A stretch of DNA of 64,000 nt from Halomonas sp. (lineage in GTDB: Bacteria; Pseudomonadota; Gammaproteobacteria; Pseudomonadales; Halomonadaceae): assembly GCA_018401555.1 (NCBI GenBank), contig JAGYKP010000092.1:1-64000 (forward strand), given 5' to 3'. The position numbers and the translations under genes were made by a program. Shown in pieces: positions 1-8,324 of the stretch. Every line of letters begins with the position of its first letter. The stretch's first letter is position 1. The notes beneath the pieces were generated by a model. That model was not told where the DNA came from and ran no database searches. It saw only the letters and a list, made by a program, of their open reading frames with translations.

Positions 1-239
1 TCAACATCGGCGGCACCGAAGCGCCCCCGCGCAAGATATCCCGCGGCACGCCTGAGCCTAGCAACGAGACCGAACGGGCCTGGTTCCAGGCACATATCGA
101 CCAGACCAAGCAGAGCTGCCTGATGAAGCGCTACGGCACCCTGGACGAGATGGCCGCGCCGATCCTGTTCCTGGCCTCCGACGAAGCGAGCTACATCACC
201 GGCAGCGTGTTGCCGGTGGGCGGTGGCGACCAGGGCTGA
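1..239 (+). CDS. benD: BenD, dihydroxycyclohexadiene-carboxylate dehydrogenase (3' end only)
   Basis: The first 239 bases are the C-terminal part of a short-chain dehydrogenase, read from base 3 and ending at TGA 237-239. BenD oxidises the cis-diol made by benzoate 1,2-dioxygenase to catechol, releasing CO2 and making NADH in the cytoplasm. The visible part has the BenD-like stretch SLMKRYG-type (here CLMKRYGTLDE), LFLASDEASYITG and a terminal PVGGGDQG, which is the usual SDR C-terminus. The N-terminal cofactor motif and the active-site YxxxK lie outside the window. A benE-like remnant follows, as expected for a ben locus. The family call is secure; BenD rather than another SDR rests on similarity to remembered BenD C-termini and on context. 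Confidence 0.8.
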   Translation, partial: NIGGTEAPPRKISRGTPEPSNETERAWFQAHIDQTKQSCLMKRYGTLDEMAAPILFLASDEASYITGSVLPVGGGDQG

Positions 240-250
240 GCCCGGCGCCG

Positions 251-270
251 GGGCGGCCTGTGGGCCGCCC
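251..270 (+). terminator. Hairpin after benD
   Basis: A perfect 8-bp GC stem (GGGCGGCC / GGCCGCCC) with a TGTG loop lies 12 bases after the benD stop. No T-run follows, so it could be a weak terminator or an mRNA-stabilising end. Confidence 0.5.
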
Positions 271-328
271 TCCGCGCTGACCATCCGTGGCTTCCGACAG
301 CAACGACAACAAGCCCCTGGAGCACAGC

Positions 329-1593
329 ATGAAACACCTCGAGAAAGGCCCCGGCCTCGCGTCGGCGCCGAGTGCCTTCCTGCGTGACCTCAATGTCGAC
401 AACCTGAGTGCCGGCGTGGTCGCCGGCATCTTCGGCCTCAGTGCCGGTATCATACATATCAGTGCCGGCACCGCCGCCGGGCTGCCCAAGGAGTTCACCC
501 TGCTGTGGGTGATCAGCTATCTCTTCATCAATGGCCTGTTCGGCATTTTCTTGCCAGCCTACTACCCGGCTGCCGCTGCCGGTGGCCAACTCCATCCCCG
601 GGGCGCTGCTGTTCGCCGCCATCATTCCCGTGGTGGGGCTCAACGAAGCGCTCGGGGCTACGCTGATGGCGGGCGCCATCGCGTTGGTGGTCGGCCTGGC
701 CGGCTGGATGAGCCTGGTGATGCGACTGATCCCCATGCCCATCGTCATGGGTATGGTGGCGGGTGTACTACTGAAGTTCGGCACCAACATGGTGATGCCG
801 CTGCAGAATGCGCTGCTGCCGGCATCGATCATGATTCTTTCCTTCTTCTTTGCCGCGCGTTACCTGAGGCGGATTCCGCCGCTGGTGGTCACCCTGGTGG
901 TCGGCGTGCTCTACATGGCGCTCTCCGGCGCCGACTTCTCCAGCGTGGAGTTCTCTTTCAAGATGCCCGAGTTGTCGCGCCGGCGCATTCCTCTCCATGC
1001 ATTTTACAACCTACGGTCTGTGCGCTGGCATTGATCCTGAAATAGCCATCAGGGAGACCACCGGCCGGGGTGGGCCTGGTCAAGGGGATGGGCTACAAGG
1101 AAGCGCCGGCCAATGCCATCACCGCCGTCGGTGGCATCGGCACCATGGTGTCGGCCTTCTTCAACCTGCACAGCACCTGCATCGCCGCACCGATGACCGG
1201 GATCTGTTCCTCCCCCGAGGCGGGGACGCACGACAAGCGCTGGGTCGCGGCGGTCATCGTCGGCGCTCCATCTTCAGTGGCGACAATTCCTGATTCGTGT
1301 TCAGCCTGATCGAGGCGATGCCCAGCTACTTCATCGCCATCATCGCTGGACTGGCGCTGTTGCGCGTCATCAGCTCAGCCATGCACATCACCTTCTCCGG
1401 CAAGCATGAAGTGGGACGATGTTCTCCGCTACGATCTTGATTATCGGGCCTTATGATCTTCGGAATCGGCGCTTCCTTCTGGGCGCTGATCCTGGGGGCC
1501 GGGCTCTCGATGCTGGTGGAGTTCAGGGACTTTGACTTCTCCCAGGAGCGTGCCGCCCTGCGCAAGCGCTTCCCGGCGAAGAACCCTGGTTGA
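329..1593 (+). pseudogene. benE: Degraded BenE-family benzoate/H+ symporter
   Basis: Three reading frames together spell out a BenE-family secondary transporter. The N-terminal helices start at ATG 329. The middle part, from about 575, is in another frame. C-terminal segments after about 1070 carry the ICSSPEAG motif. The ends of the frames do not overlap by simple one-base shifts. Between about 985 and 1065 the junction sequence does not code for the helix expected there, so some internal sequence seems to be missing. The last frame ends at TGA 1591-1593. An intact BenE lies at 9838-11049, so this copy may be dispensable. Sequence error alone could explain the shifts but not the missing segment. 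The family assignment is good; true inactivity is an inference. Confidence 0.72.
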
Positions 1594-2112
1594 CGACCCA
1601 CGGCCGGCACCGGTTTCCGCTTCCGTTCCATGATGCAATCCCTCGCTTGGCCCAGCTGGCTGTCCCCGGCAGCCCCGGGCCGCACACCTAAATCTCGTGG
1701 GGATAAGCCTGCGGTACGAGGCTCATTCTTTTGTCTGATGTCGCGGCATCACCATGGTTGACCTATCATTGTTGAGGTTGGGGGTGTTGCTGTAGCCCAG
1801 GACCTTGCTGTAACTAGTCTCCATCAATACTTCATGGTCAATTTGCAGAGTACAGATCTGGTTGACGCCCGTGGCACCTGGTTACCGCCTGCTTTTCTTC
1901 ACGACATTGATATTAAAGTAATTTTACCTGGGGATCGGGCGGTCCGGGGCGCACCTCTCTCGACACTTATCCATACCTGAAGGGTATGGGCGTCAATGAA
2001 ACGATATTGGGGGAGGGGGAGCTGTTGGCGAATCAAATACACCAAAAGCAACCGACGCTTGGCCCGTGCACCCTGGCGTATGGGCCACGCAACGATAACA
2101 GAGTGTGACACC
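1594..2112. other. AT-richer intergenic region upstream of catA
   Basis: This 519-base stretch has no convincing gene. From about 1690 to 2050 it is visibly richer in A and T than its flanks. A short minus-strand frame of about 50 codons ends at 1723, but I do not recognise it and it has no good start. The only clear signal is the palindromic operator at 1973-1987 (listed separately). The region probably holds the catA promoter and perhaps the remains of inserted DNA. Confidence 0.5.
1973..1987 (+). promoter_or_regulatory. ATAC-N7-GTAT operator, BenM/CatM (CatR) type
   Basis: The bases read ATAC-CTGAAGG-GTAT, inside a larger inverted repeat CCATACC-TGAAG-GGTATGG at 1971-1989. This is exactly the published recognition pattern of the LysR-type regulators BenM and CatM (ATAC-N7-GTAT). 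It lies about 125 bases before the catA start, in the only gap upstream of the catA-ben operon. A possible -10 element, GATATT, is at 2003-2008 with no good -35, which would suit activator-dependent transcription. The regulator gene itself is not in the window. That muconate or benzoate acts as effector is inferred from the family. Confidence 0.72.
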
Positions 2113-3087
2113 ATGACCGTGAAGATTTTCGATACACCCGAAGTGCAGGACTTCCTGAAGACCGTTGCCGGCTTCGACCAGGAGGGCGGCAACGAGCGCG
2201 CCAAGCAGATCGTTCATCGCCTGCTCTCCGACCTGTTCAAGCTGATCGACGACTTCGACGTCAGCGAGGAGGAGTACTGGTCCGCCGTCAACCTGCTCAA
2301 CGCCCTGGGCAGCCAGACCCAGTTCGGCCTGCTCTCACCGGGCCTGGGCTTCGATCACTTCCTCGACATGCGCCAGGACGCGGCCGATGCCGAGGCCCAG
2401 CGCACCGGCGGCACCCCGCGCACCATCGAGGGTCCGCTCTACGTGGCCGGTGCCCCGGAAGCCGAGGGCTTCGCGCGCATGGACGACGGTCAGGACCAGA
2501 ACGGCGAGGCGATGTGGCTGACCGGCCAGGTGCGTGATGTCGACGGCACCCCGATCGCCGGCGCCAAGGTCGAGATCTGGCATGCCAACTCCAAGGGCGG
2601 CTACTCCTTCTTCGACCAGACCCAGAGCGAGTACAACCTGCGCCGCACCATCTACACCGACAGCGAAGGTCGCTACACCGCGCGCAGCATCATCCCGTCC
2701 GGCTACGGCGTGCCGGAAGGTGCCCCCACCGACGTGGTGCTCAAGTCCCTGGGCCGTCACGGCGAGCGTCCGGCGCACATCCACTACTTCGTCTCCGCAC
2801 CGGGTCACCAGCACCTGACTACCCAGATCAACCTGGCCGGCGACCCCTACACCTTTGATGACTTCGCCTTTGCGACCCGCGAGGAGCTGGTGGTGCCGGC
2901 CAAGCGCATCGAGGAGCAGGACGAGATCGCCAAGCGCGAGATGGACGGTCCCTTCTCCGAGGTGGTGTTCGACGTCGAGCTGTCCAAGACCGACAAGCCC
3001 GAGCTGCAGACTCGCCACGCCCGTCCGCGCGCCAAGGAAGACGAGCAGGACCAGGCCAGCCAGCTGGCGGGTACCGCCAAGGTCTGA
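2113..3087 (+). CDS. catA: Catechol 1,2-dioxygenase
   Basis: This intradiol dioxygenase opens catechol between its two hydroxyls to give cis,cis-muconate, using non-haem Fe(III). The protein has 324 residues from ATG 2113. The N-terminal helical dimerisation and lipid-binding domain covers about residues 1-100. The catalytic beta-sandwich follows, with the four expected iron ligands: Tyr near 154 (KGGYSFFD), Tyr near 188 (IPSGYG), and His near 212 and 214 (RPAHIHYF). The length is a little above the usual 300-310 because of a charged C-terminal tail after about residue 295. It is the first gene of the run and is followed 81 bases later by benA, so catechol production and cleavage are probably co-expressed from the operator upstream. 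The reading frame is intact. Confidence 0.95.
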   Translation: MTVKIFDTPEVQDFLKTVAGFDQEGGNERAKQIVHRLLSDLFKLIDDFDVSEEEYWSAVNLLNALGSQTQFGLLSPGLGFDHFLDMRQDAADAEAQRTGGTPRTIEGPLYVAGAPEAEGFARMDDGQDQNGEAMWLTGQVRDVDGTPIAGAKVEIWHANSKGGYSFFDQTQSEYNLRRTIYTDSEGRYTARSIIPSGYGVPEGAPTDVVLKSLGRHGERPAHIHYFVSAPGHQHLTTQINLAGDPYTFDDFAFATREELVVPAKRIEEQDEIAKREMDGPFSEVVFDVELSKTDKPELQTRHARPRAKEDEQDQASQLAGTAKV

Positions 3088-3168
3088 GCCACAGGCCACC
3101 CCTTGATTACGGCGGGTCACCCCCTGGGCCCGCCGCACGAATACGACAAGATACCGAGGATATGGATC

Positions 3169-4548
3169 ATGACCAGCAAGCTTGATCAACTCGAGGAGCG
3201 CGTCCGCGGCGCCGTCCAGGACGATGCCGAGAAAGGCATCTTCCGCTGCCATCGCAGCATGTTCACCGACCCGGCCTTCTTCGAGATGGAGATGAAGCAC
3301 ATCTTCGAAGGCAACTGGCTGTTCCTGGCCCACGAGAGCCAGATCAGTGAGCCGGGCGACTACATGACCGTGACCATGGGTCGCCAGCCGGTGGTCATCA
3401 CCCGCGACAAGCAGGGCGAGCTGCACGGCCTGATCAATGCCTGTGCCCACCGTGGCGCCACCCTGTGCCGCCGCAAGCGCGGCAACAAGGGCACCTTCAC
3501 CTGCCCCTTCCACGGCTGGACCTTCAAGAACGACGGCAAGCTGCTCAAGGCCAAGAACGAGAAGAACGGTGCCTACCCGGATGGCTTCAAGCAGGAGGGC
3601 TCCCATGACCTCAAGCGCCTGCCGCGCTTCGAGAACTACAAGGGCTTCCTGTTCGGCAGCCTGAGCGATGACGTCAAGCCGCTCGAGGAGTACCTGGGCG
3701 AGACCACCAAGATCATCGACAACATCGTCGACCAGGCGCCGGAAGGCCTGGAGATCCTGCGTGGCACCTCCTCGTACACCTACACCGGCAACTGGAAGCT
3801 GCAGGCCGAGAACGGCGCCGACGGCTACCACGTCAGCTCCGTGCACTGGAACTATGCCTCCACCATGGAGCGCCGCAACTACGAGGCCGGCGGCACCAAG
3901 GCGGTGGACGCCGACGGCTGGTCCAAGAGCCAGGGTGGCTTCTACTCCTACGAGAACGGCCACATGCTGCTGTGGACCCGCCTGCTCAACCCCGAGGTGC
4001 GTCCGGTCTACCAGCAGAAGGAGTGGATCGAGAAGGAGTTCGGCGAGGCGCGGGCCGATTCCATCGTCAACCAGACCCGCAACCTCTGCCTCTACCCCAA
4101 CGTCTACCTGATGGACCAGTTCTCCACCCAGATTCGCGTGCTGCGCCCGATCGGCGTGGACAAGACCGAGGTCACCATCTACTGCTTCGCGCCCAAGGGC
4201 GAGTCGGCCGAGAACCGCCGCGTGCGCATCCGCCAGTACGAGGACTTCTTCAACGTCTCCGGCATGGGTACCCCGGACGACCTCGAGGAGTTCCGTGCCT
4301 GCCAGGAGGGCTACAACGGCGCCCTGGCCGAGTGGAACGACCTCTCCCGCGGTGCCAAGCAGTGGATCGAGGGGGCCGACGAGAACGCCCAGGCGATCGA
4401 CATGAAGCCGCTGCTCAGCGGTGCCTCTCCCGAGGACGAGGGCCTCTACGTGATGCACCACAAGCACTGGGTCGACGAGATGCTGCGTGCCATCGAGAAA
4501 GAGCGCAGCCAGTTCATCGCCACCGAACGTTCGACCGAGAGCGCCTGA
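3169..4548 (+). CDS. benA: Benzoate 1,2-dioxygenase, large (alpha) subunit
   Basis: This is the oxygenase alpha subunit of the two-component benzoate dioxygenase, which adds O2 to benzoate to form the 1,2-cis-diol carboxylate. It has 459 residues. The start at ATG 3169 is chosen because CCGAGGA precedes it by 8 bases and the family starts here; an upstream in-frame ATG at 3103 has no such site. The Rieske [2Fe-2S] ligands are seen at about C92, H94, C112 and H115 (CAH and CPFH motifs). The mononuclear iron site shows DGYHVSSVH with His near 221 and 226. The sequence closely matches remembered BenA rather than toluate or anthranilate homologues, but substrate range cannot be proved here. benB follows 34 bases later. 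The reductase gene benC, which usually follows benB, is absent. Confidence 0.93.
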   Translation: MTSKLDQLEERVRGAVQDDAEKGIFRCHRSMFTDPAFFEMEMKHIFEGNWLFLAHESQISEPGDYMTVTMGRQPVVITRDKQGELHGLINACAHRGATLCRRKRGNKGTFTCPFHGWTFKNDGKLLKAKNEKNGAYPDGFKQEGSHDLKRLPRFENYKGFLFGSLSDDVKPLEEYLGETTKIIDNIVDQAPEGLEILRGTSSYTYTGNWKLQAENGADGYHVSSVHWNYASTMERRNYEAGGTKAVDADGWSKSQGGFYSYENGHMLLWTRLLNPEVRPVYQQKEWIEKEFGEARADSIVNQTRNLCLYPNVYLMDQFSTQIRVLRPIGVDKTEVTIYCFAPKGESAENRRVRIRQYEDFFNVSGMGTPDDLEEFRACQEGYNGALAEWNDLSRGAKQWIEGADENAQAIDMKPLLSGASPEDEGLYVMHHKHWVDEMLRAIEKERSQFIATERSTESA

Positions 4549-4582
4549 GTCCGGCACGCATTAATAAGGGGGAGAATCCGAT

Positions 4583-5071
4583 ATGAGCCTCAACTATCAA
4601 GAGATCCAGGCCTTCCTGTACCGCGAGGCACGCCTGCTCGACGACCGCCAGTGGGACGAGTGGCTGACCTGCTACCACAAGGATGTCGAGTTCTGGATGC
4701 CGGCCTGGGATGACGACGACCAGCTGAGCCGCGATCCGCACAGCGAGATCTCGCTGATCTACTACCCCAACCGCGAGGGTCTCGAGGACCGGGTCTACCG
4801 GATCAAGACCGAGCGCTCGGGTGCCAGTACGCCGGAGCCGCGGACCACGCACCTGGTCAATAACATCGAGGTGCTCAAGGAGGAGGGTGACACCCTGGAG
4901 CTGCGCTTCAACTGGCACACCCTGGTGCATCGCTACAAGAAGACCCTGGAGTTCTTCGGCAGCTCCTTCTACACCCTGGATGTGTCGGGCGAGCAGCCGC
5001 TGATCACCCGCAAGGTAGTGCAACTCAATAACGACTATATCCATCAGGTCATCGACGTCTATCACGTCTGA
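4583..5071 (+). CDS. benB: Benzoate 1,2-dioxygenase, small (beta) subunit
   Basis: This is the beta subunit of the ring-hydroxylating oxygenase, 162 residues, with the NTF2-like cone fold expected of the family. It has a structural role in the alpha3-beta3 enzyme and no metal site. Recognisable stretches are LYREARLLDDRQWDEWL near the N-terminus and NWHTLVHRYK and FFGSSFYTL in the C-terminal half. The start at ATG 4583 is preceded by a strong AAGGGGGAG. Instead of benC and benD, the next gene (77 bases on) is a periplasmic binding protein of a LIV-type ABC importer. The length is typical and the frame is intact. Confidence 0.93.
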   Translation: MSLNYQEIQAFLYREARLLDDRQWDEWLTCYHKDVEFWMPAWDDDDQLSRDPHSEISLIYYPNREGLEDRVYRIKTERSGASTPEPRTTHLVNNIEVLKEEGDTLELRFNWHTLVHRYKKTLEFFGSSFYTLDVSGEQPLITRKVVQLNNDYIHQVIDVYHV

Positions 5072-5148
5072 CCCCGATGTAAAGCACCGGGACAGGGACG
5101 TCCCCACACGCCAGTCAGTCCAATAACAAGCAACCCCTGAGAGTCACC

Positions 5149-6321
5149 ATGAAAAACATCAAGAAGACCGCCCTCGCCAGCGTGCTGGGCACCGCTACCC
5201 TGCTGTCCGCCTTCGGTACCATGGCCGACAATCACCCCGTCAAGGTGGGCCTGATGCTGCCCTACTCCGGCACCTACACGGCGCTGGGCGAGGCCATCAC
5301 CAACGGCCTGAAGCTCGCCATCGAGCAGAACGGCGGCCAGCTCGGCGGCCGCGAGGTCGAGTACGTGCAGCTCGACTCCGAGGCCAACCCCTCCAAGGCG
5401 CCCCAGAACATGAGCCGCCTGGTCAAGGGTGATGGCGTCGACGTCGTCATCGGTCCCGTACACTCCGGGGTGGCCATGGGCATGCTGCGGGTGGCCAAGC
5501 AGTCCGGCGCCATCACCATCATCCCCAATGCCGGGCTGGAGGCGGCCACCAACCAGCTGTGCATGCCCAATGTCTTCCGCACTTCCTTCAGCATGTGGCA
5601 GAACAGTTTCCCGATGGGCAAGGTGGCCTATGAGCGCGGGCACCGCGAGGTCGTGACCATCACCTGGGACTACGCCGGTGGCAAGGAGGACGTGGCCGGC
5701 TTCAAGGAAGCCTTCGAGGCGGAGGGCGGCGAGATCGTCGAGGAGATCCTGGTGCCCTTCCCGAGCACCGAGTTCCAGAGCTACCTCACCCAGATCGCCA
5801 GTATCGCCCCGGACGCCGTCTACACCTTCTTCGCCGGGGGTGGCGGGGTCAGCTTCGTGCGCGACTATGCCGCCGCCGGCCTCAAGGAGAGCATCCCGCT
5901 GATGGGCTCAGGCTTCCTCACCGAGGGCAACATCGCGGCCATGGATGGTGCCGGTGAGGGCGTGCTGACCACCATGCACTATGCCGAGACCCTCGACAGT
6001 GAGGCGAACCGGGCCTTCGTGTCGGCCTACGAGGATGCCTATGACGTGACTCCCGACACTTACTCGGTGCAGGGCTATGACACCGGCGCCATGCTGGTCC
6101 AGGCGCTCGACGCGGTCGGCGGCAATACCGAGGACCGGGACGCCCTGATCGAGGCTCTGGCCAGCGTGGAGCTCGAGAGCCCGCGGGGTCTGATGAGCTT
6201 CTCCGATTCCCACCACCCGATCCAGAACGTCTATCTGCGCGAGATCCGCGACGGCAAGCACGAGGTGGTCGGCGTCGCCGCCGAGCAGCTCGAGGTGCCG
6301 GATGACGCCTGCCAGATGTAA
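5149..6321 (+). CDS. Periplasmic binding protein of LIV-type ABC importer (probably aromatic acid)
   Basis: This is a 390-residue solute-binding protein of the branched-chain amino acid type (Peripla_BP_6). A signal peptide is visible: KNIKK, a hydrophobic core, and a likely cleavage after about residue 26 (FGTMA-DN). The mature start VKVGLMLPYSGTYTALG is typical of the fold, as is the repeated two-lobe pattern. It heads a complete importer (permeases 6387-8324, ATPases 8321-9816) placed directly behind benAB, so benzoate or a related aromatic acid is the likely ligand. That is inference from context; such proteins bind amino acids, urea, amides or aromatics. A small palindrome (GGGACGTCCC, 5095-5104) lies upstream and a hairpin follows the gene. 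The frame is intact. Confidence 0.85.
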   Translation: MKNIKKTALASVLGTATLLSAFGTMADNHPVKVGLMLPYSGTYTALGEAITNGLKLAIEQNGGQLGGREVEYVQLDSEANPSKAPQNMSRLVKGDGVDVVIGPVHSGVAMGMLRVAKQSGAITIIPNAGLEAATNQLCMPNVFRTSFSMWQNSFPMGKVAYERGHREVVTITWDYAGGKEDVAGFKEAFEAEGGEIVEEILVPFPSTEFQSYLTQIASIAPDAVYTFFAGGGGVSFVRDYAAAGLKESIPLMGSGFLTEGNIAAMDGAGEGVLTTMHYAETLDSEANRAFVSAYEDAYDVTPDTYSVQGYDTGAMLVQALDAVGGNTEDRDALIEALASVELESPRGLMSFSDSHHPIQNVYLREIRDGKHEVVGVAAEQLEVPDDACQM

Positions 6322-6343
6322 TTCGGTAATCGTCTGACTTCTC

Positions 6344-6364
6344 GGGGCGAGCCTGGCTCGCCCC
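6344..6364 (+). terminator. Attenuating hairpin between binding protein and permease genes
   Basis: The stem GGGGCGAG / CTCGCCCC is perfect, with a CCTGG loop whose ends can also pair. TTATC follows rather than a long T-run. Such hairpins after binding-protein genes commonly keep the binding protein more abundant than its permease; that role is inferred here. Confidence 0.65.
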
Positions 6365-6386
6365 TTATCATCGTGGAGGAGATCTC

Positions 6387-7247
6387 ATGGATCTCGCATT
6401 CTTTGGAGTGCAGCTCCTTAACGGGCTGCAGTACGGGCTGCTGCTGTTTCTCATCGCCAGTGGCCTGACCCTGATATTCGGCATCATGGGCATCATCAAT
6501 CTGGCCCACGGGGCCATGTACATGATCGGGGCCTACCTGGTCTGGGACCTGACCATGCGGCTGGGCAACTTCTGGCTGGCGATCGTCATCGCCATTCCTA
6601 TTGCCGTCGCCCTGGGGCTGGTCATCGAGCGACTGTTCCTGGACACCCTCTACAAGCGCGACCACCTCTACCAGGTGCTGCTGACCTTCGGCCTGATCCT
6701 GGTGATCAACGAGGCGCAGCGCATCATCTGGGGCGGAGACGTCCACAGTGTGGCGATCCCGGCGCCCTTCGACGCCAGCCTGCAGCTTACCGACAACCTG
6801 CAGTACTCGGTCTACCGACTGTTCGTGATGGGCGTCTGCCTGGCGCTGGCCGGCGTCATCTACTGGGTGATCCGCCATACCCGGCTGGGCATCATCATCC
6901 GCGCGGGGGCAGTGAACCGTGACATGGTGGAGGGCCTGGGCATCAACGTGCGCACCCTCTTCACCCTGATCTTCAGCGTCGGCGTGGCGCTGACCGCTTT
7001 CGCCGGCATGATCGCCGCTCCGCTGACCTCCATCACCCCGGGCATGGGCGACAGCATCCTGATCACCTGTTTCGTCGTCGTGGTCATCGGCGGGATCGGC
7101 TCGATCAAGGGCGCCTTCTGGGGCGCCATCCTGATCGGCATGGCCGAGACCTTCGGCTCGGTGCTGATTCCGAGCATCGCCAGCATGGTGATCTACCTGA
7201 TCATGGCCGCCGTGCTGCTGGTCAAGCCCCGCGGCCTGTTCGCTTGA
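6387..7247 (+). CDS. LIV-type ABC importer permease, LivH-like
   Basis: This 286-residue inner-membrane permease is of the LivH (BPD_transp_2) type and forms half of the transmembrane pathway. About eight hydrophobic segments are visible. Family signatures include INLAHGAMYMIGAY near residues 35-50 and VVVIGGIGSIKGAFWGA near 230. The start ATG 6387 follows GTGGAGGAG by a good distance. It lies 65 bases after the binding-protein gene, across a hairpin, and 12 bases before its partner permease. Substrate is inferred from the ben context, not from sequence. The frame is intact and the length normal. Confidence 0.9.
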   Translation: MDLAFFGVQLLNGLQYGLLLFLIASGLTLIFGIMGIINLAHGAMYMIGAYLVWDLTMRLGNFWLAIVIAIPIAVALGLVIERLFLDTLYKRDHLYQVLLTFGLILVINEAQRIIWGGDVHSVAIPAPFDASLQLTDNLQYSVYRLFVMGVCLALAGVIYWVIRHTRLGIIIRAGAVNRDMVEGLGINVRTLFTLIFSVGVALTAFAGMIAAPLTSITPGMGDSILITCFVVVVIGGIGSIKGAFWGAILIGMAETFGSVLIPSIASMVIYLIMAAVLLVKPRGLFA

Positions 7248-7259
7248 GGAGACTGATAC

Positions 7260-8324
7260 ATGTTGCATAGATATCCCAAGCGCGTTGCCATCATCATGTT
7301 GGTGCTGCTGGCCACCGTCGCGACGTTCCCTCTCTGGGGGCCGGCTGTGTTCGGCAGCCAGTCCGACTTCATGCTCGAGAAGCTGACCCTGATGGTGATC
7401 CTGGCGCTGTTTGCAATGAGCCTGGATCTGCTGGTGGGCATCGTCGGCCTGGTCAGCCTGGGCCATGCGCTGTTCTTCGGCCTCGGTGCCTATACCCTGG
7501 CACTCGCCAGCCCTGAATTCGATGCAGCCTCCATGTGGTGGATGCTGCCGCTGGTCATGCTGGTGGCCGCCGTAGCCGCCCTGGTGGTAGGCCTGCTGGT
7601 GATTCGTACCAAGGGCATCTTCTTCATCATGACCACCCTGGCCTTCGGTCAGATGCTCTACTACCTGATCAGCACCGCGCCGTTCGCCGGCGGCACGGAC
7701 GGGGTCTTCATCATGTTTCGCCCCACCCTGACGGCAGGGGAGACCATGTTGCTGGACCTGGACAACCCCCAGAGCTTCTTTTACTTCTGCCTGGCGATGC
7801 TGGTCGTCGGCTTCCTGTTCCTGCGCTGGCTGACCCGCTCCTACTTCGGTCAGGTGCTCGACGGCATCCACGACAACGAGCACCGTATGCAGGCGCTGGG
7901 CTATGCCACCAACGGCTACAAACTGGTCGCCTTCGTGATCGCCGGGGTCCTCGCCGCCATCGCCGGCATGCTGGCGGCCATGCAGTACGGCTTCGCCAAC
8001 CCGGCCCAGCTCGGTTGGCACACCTCCGGGGAGGTGCTGATGATGCTGATCCTGGGCGGCATGGGCACCATCTTCGGCCCGATCCTGGGCGCCTTCGCCT
8101 ACGAGATCCTGCTCTATACCTACGAGCACCTGACCGTGCACTGGCCGATCCTGATGGGTCTGACCATCATCGCCGCCGTGCTGGTGCTGCCGCGAGGCAT
8201 CGCTGGCGTGATCACCGATCCGCCCTGGCGGCGCAAGGCGACATCCGCTGAGGAGGAAGAGACGCCTGATGACCGCAGGCCTCGGCGCGGCCCGCTACCC
8301 AGAGCAAGGAGGGTTAAGCCATGA
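7260..8324 (+). CDS. LIV-type ABC importer permease, LivM-like
   Basis: This is the second permease, 354 residues, LivM type. It has an N-terminal helix before the core, then repeated hydrophobic segments with LVGIVGLVSLGHALFFGLG and a later LGGMGTIFGPILGAF, both family signatures. The C-terminus ends in a charged, proline- and arginine-rich tail. Its stop overlaps the start of the first ATPase gene (ATGA at 8321-8324), so the two are translationally coupled. Start ATG 7260 has TTGAGGAGAC upstream. Confidence 0.9.
   Translation: MLHRYPKRVAIIMLVLLATVATFPLWGPAVFGSQSDFMLEKLTLMVILALFAMSLDLLVGIVGLVSLGHALFFGLGAYTLALASPEFDAASMWWMLPLVMLVAAVAALVVGLLVIRTKGIFFIMTTLAFGQMLYYLISTAPFAGGTDGVFIMFRPTLTAGETMLLDLDNPQSFFYFCLAMLVVGFLFLRWLTRSYFGQVLDGIHDNEHRMQALGYATNGYKLVAFVIAGVLAAIAGMLAAMQYGFANPAQLGWHTSGEVLMMLILGGMGTIFGPILGAFAYEILLYTYEHLTVHWPILMGLTIIAAVLVLPRGIAGVITDPPWRRKATSAEEEETPDDRRPRRGPLPRARRVKP

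Noticed and set aside
1723..1880. Short minus-strand frame as a transposase remnant
   Set aside because: About 50 codons, no start, and no motif I can name. It is kept only as part of the AT-richer patch.
3111..3134. Hairpin between catA and benA as an operon-splitting terminator
   Set aside because: The stem is only six pairs with a 12-base loop and no T-run, so it is too weak to claim.
2335..4557. Open frame of 740 codons on the minus strand opposite catA-benA
   Set aside because: It is a shadow of the high-GC third-position bias of catA and benA. The composition (Val, Leu, Gly, Ala, His) is that of an antisense frame, and both plus-strand proteins are well conserved.
6231..8141. Minus-strand frame of 636 codons rich in His, Gln and Asp opposite the permease genes
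   Set aside because: The His/Gln/Asp-rich make-up is the antisense of membrane codons (CTG, GTG, ATC). The plus-strand permeases explain the region.
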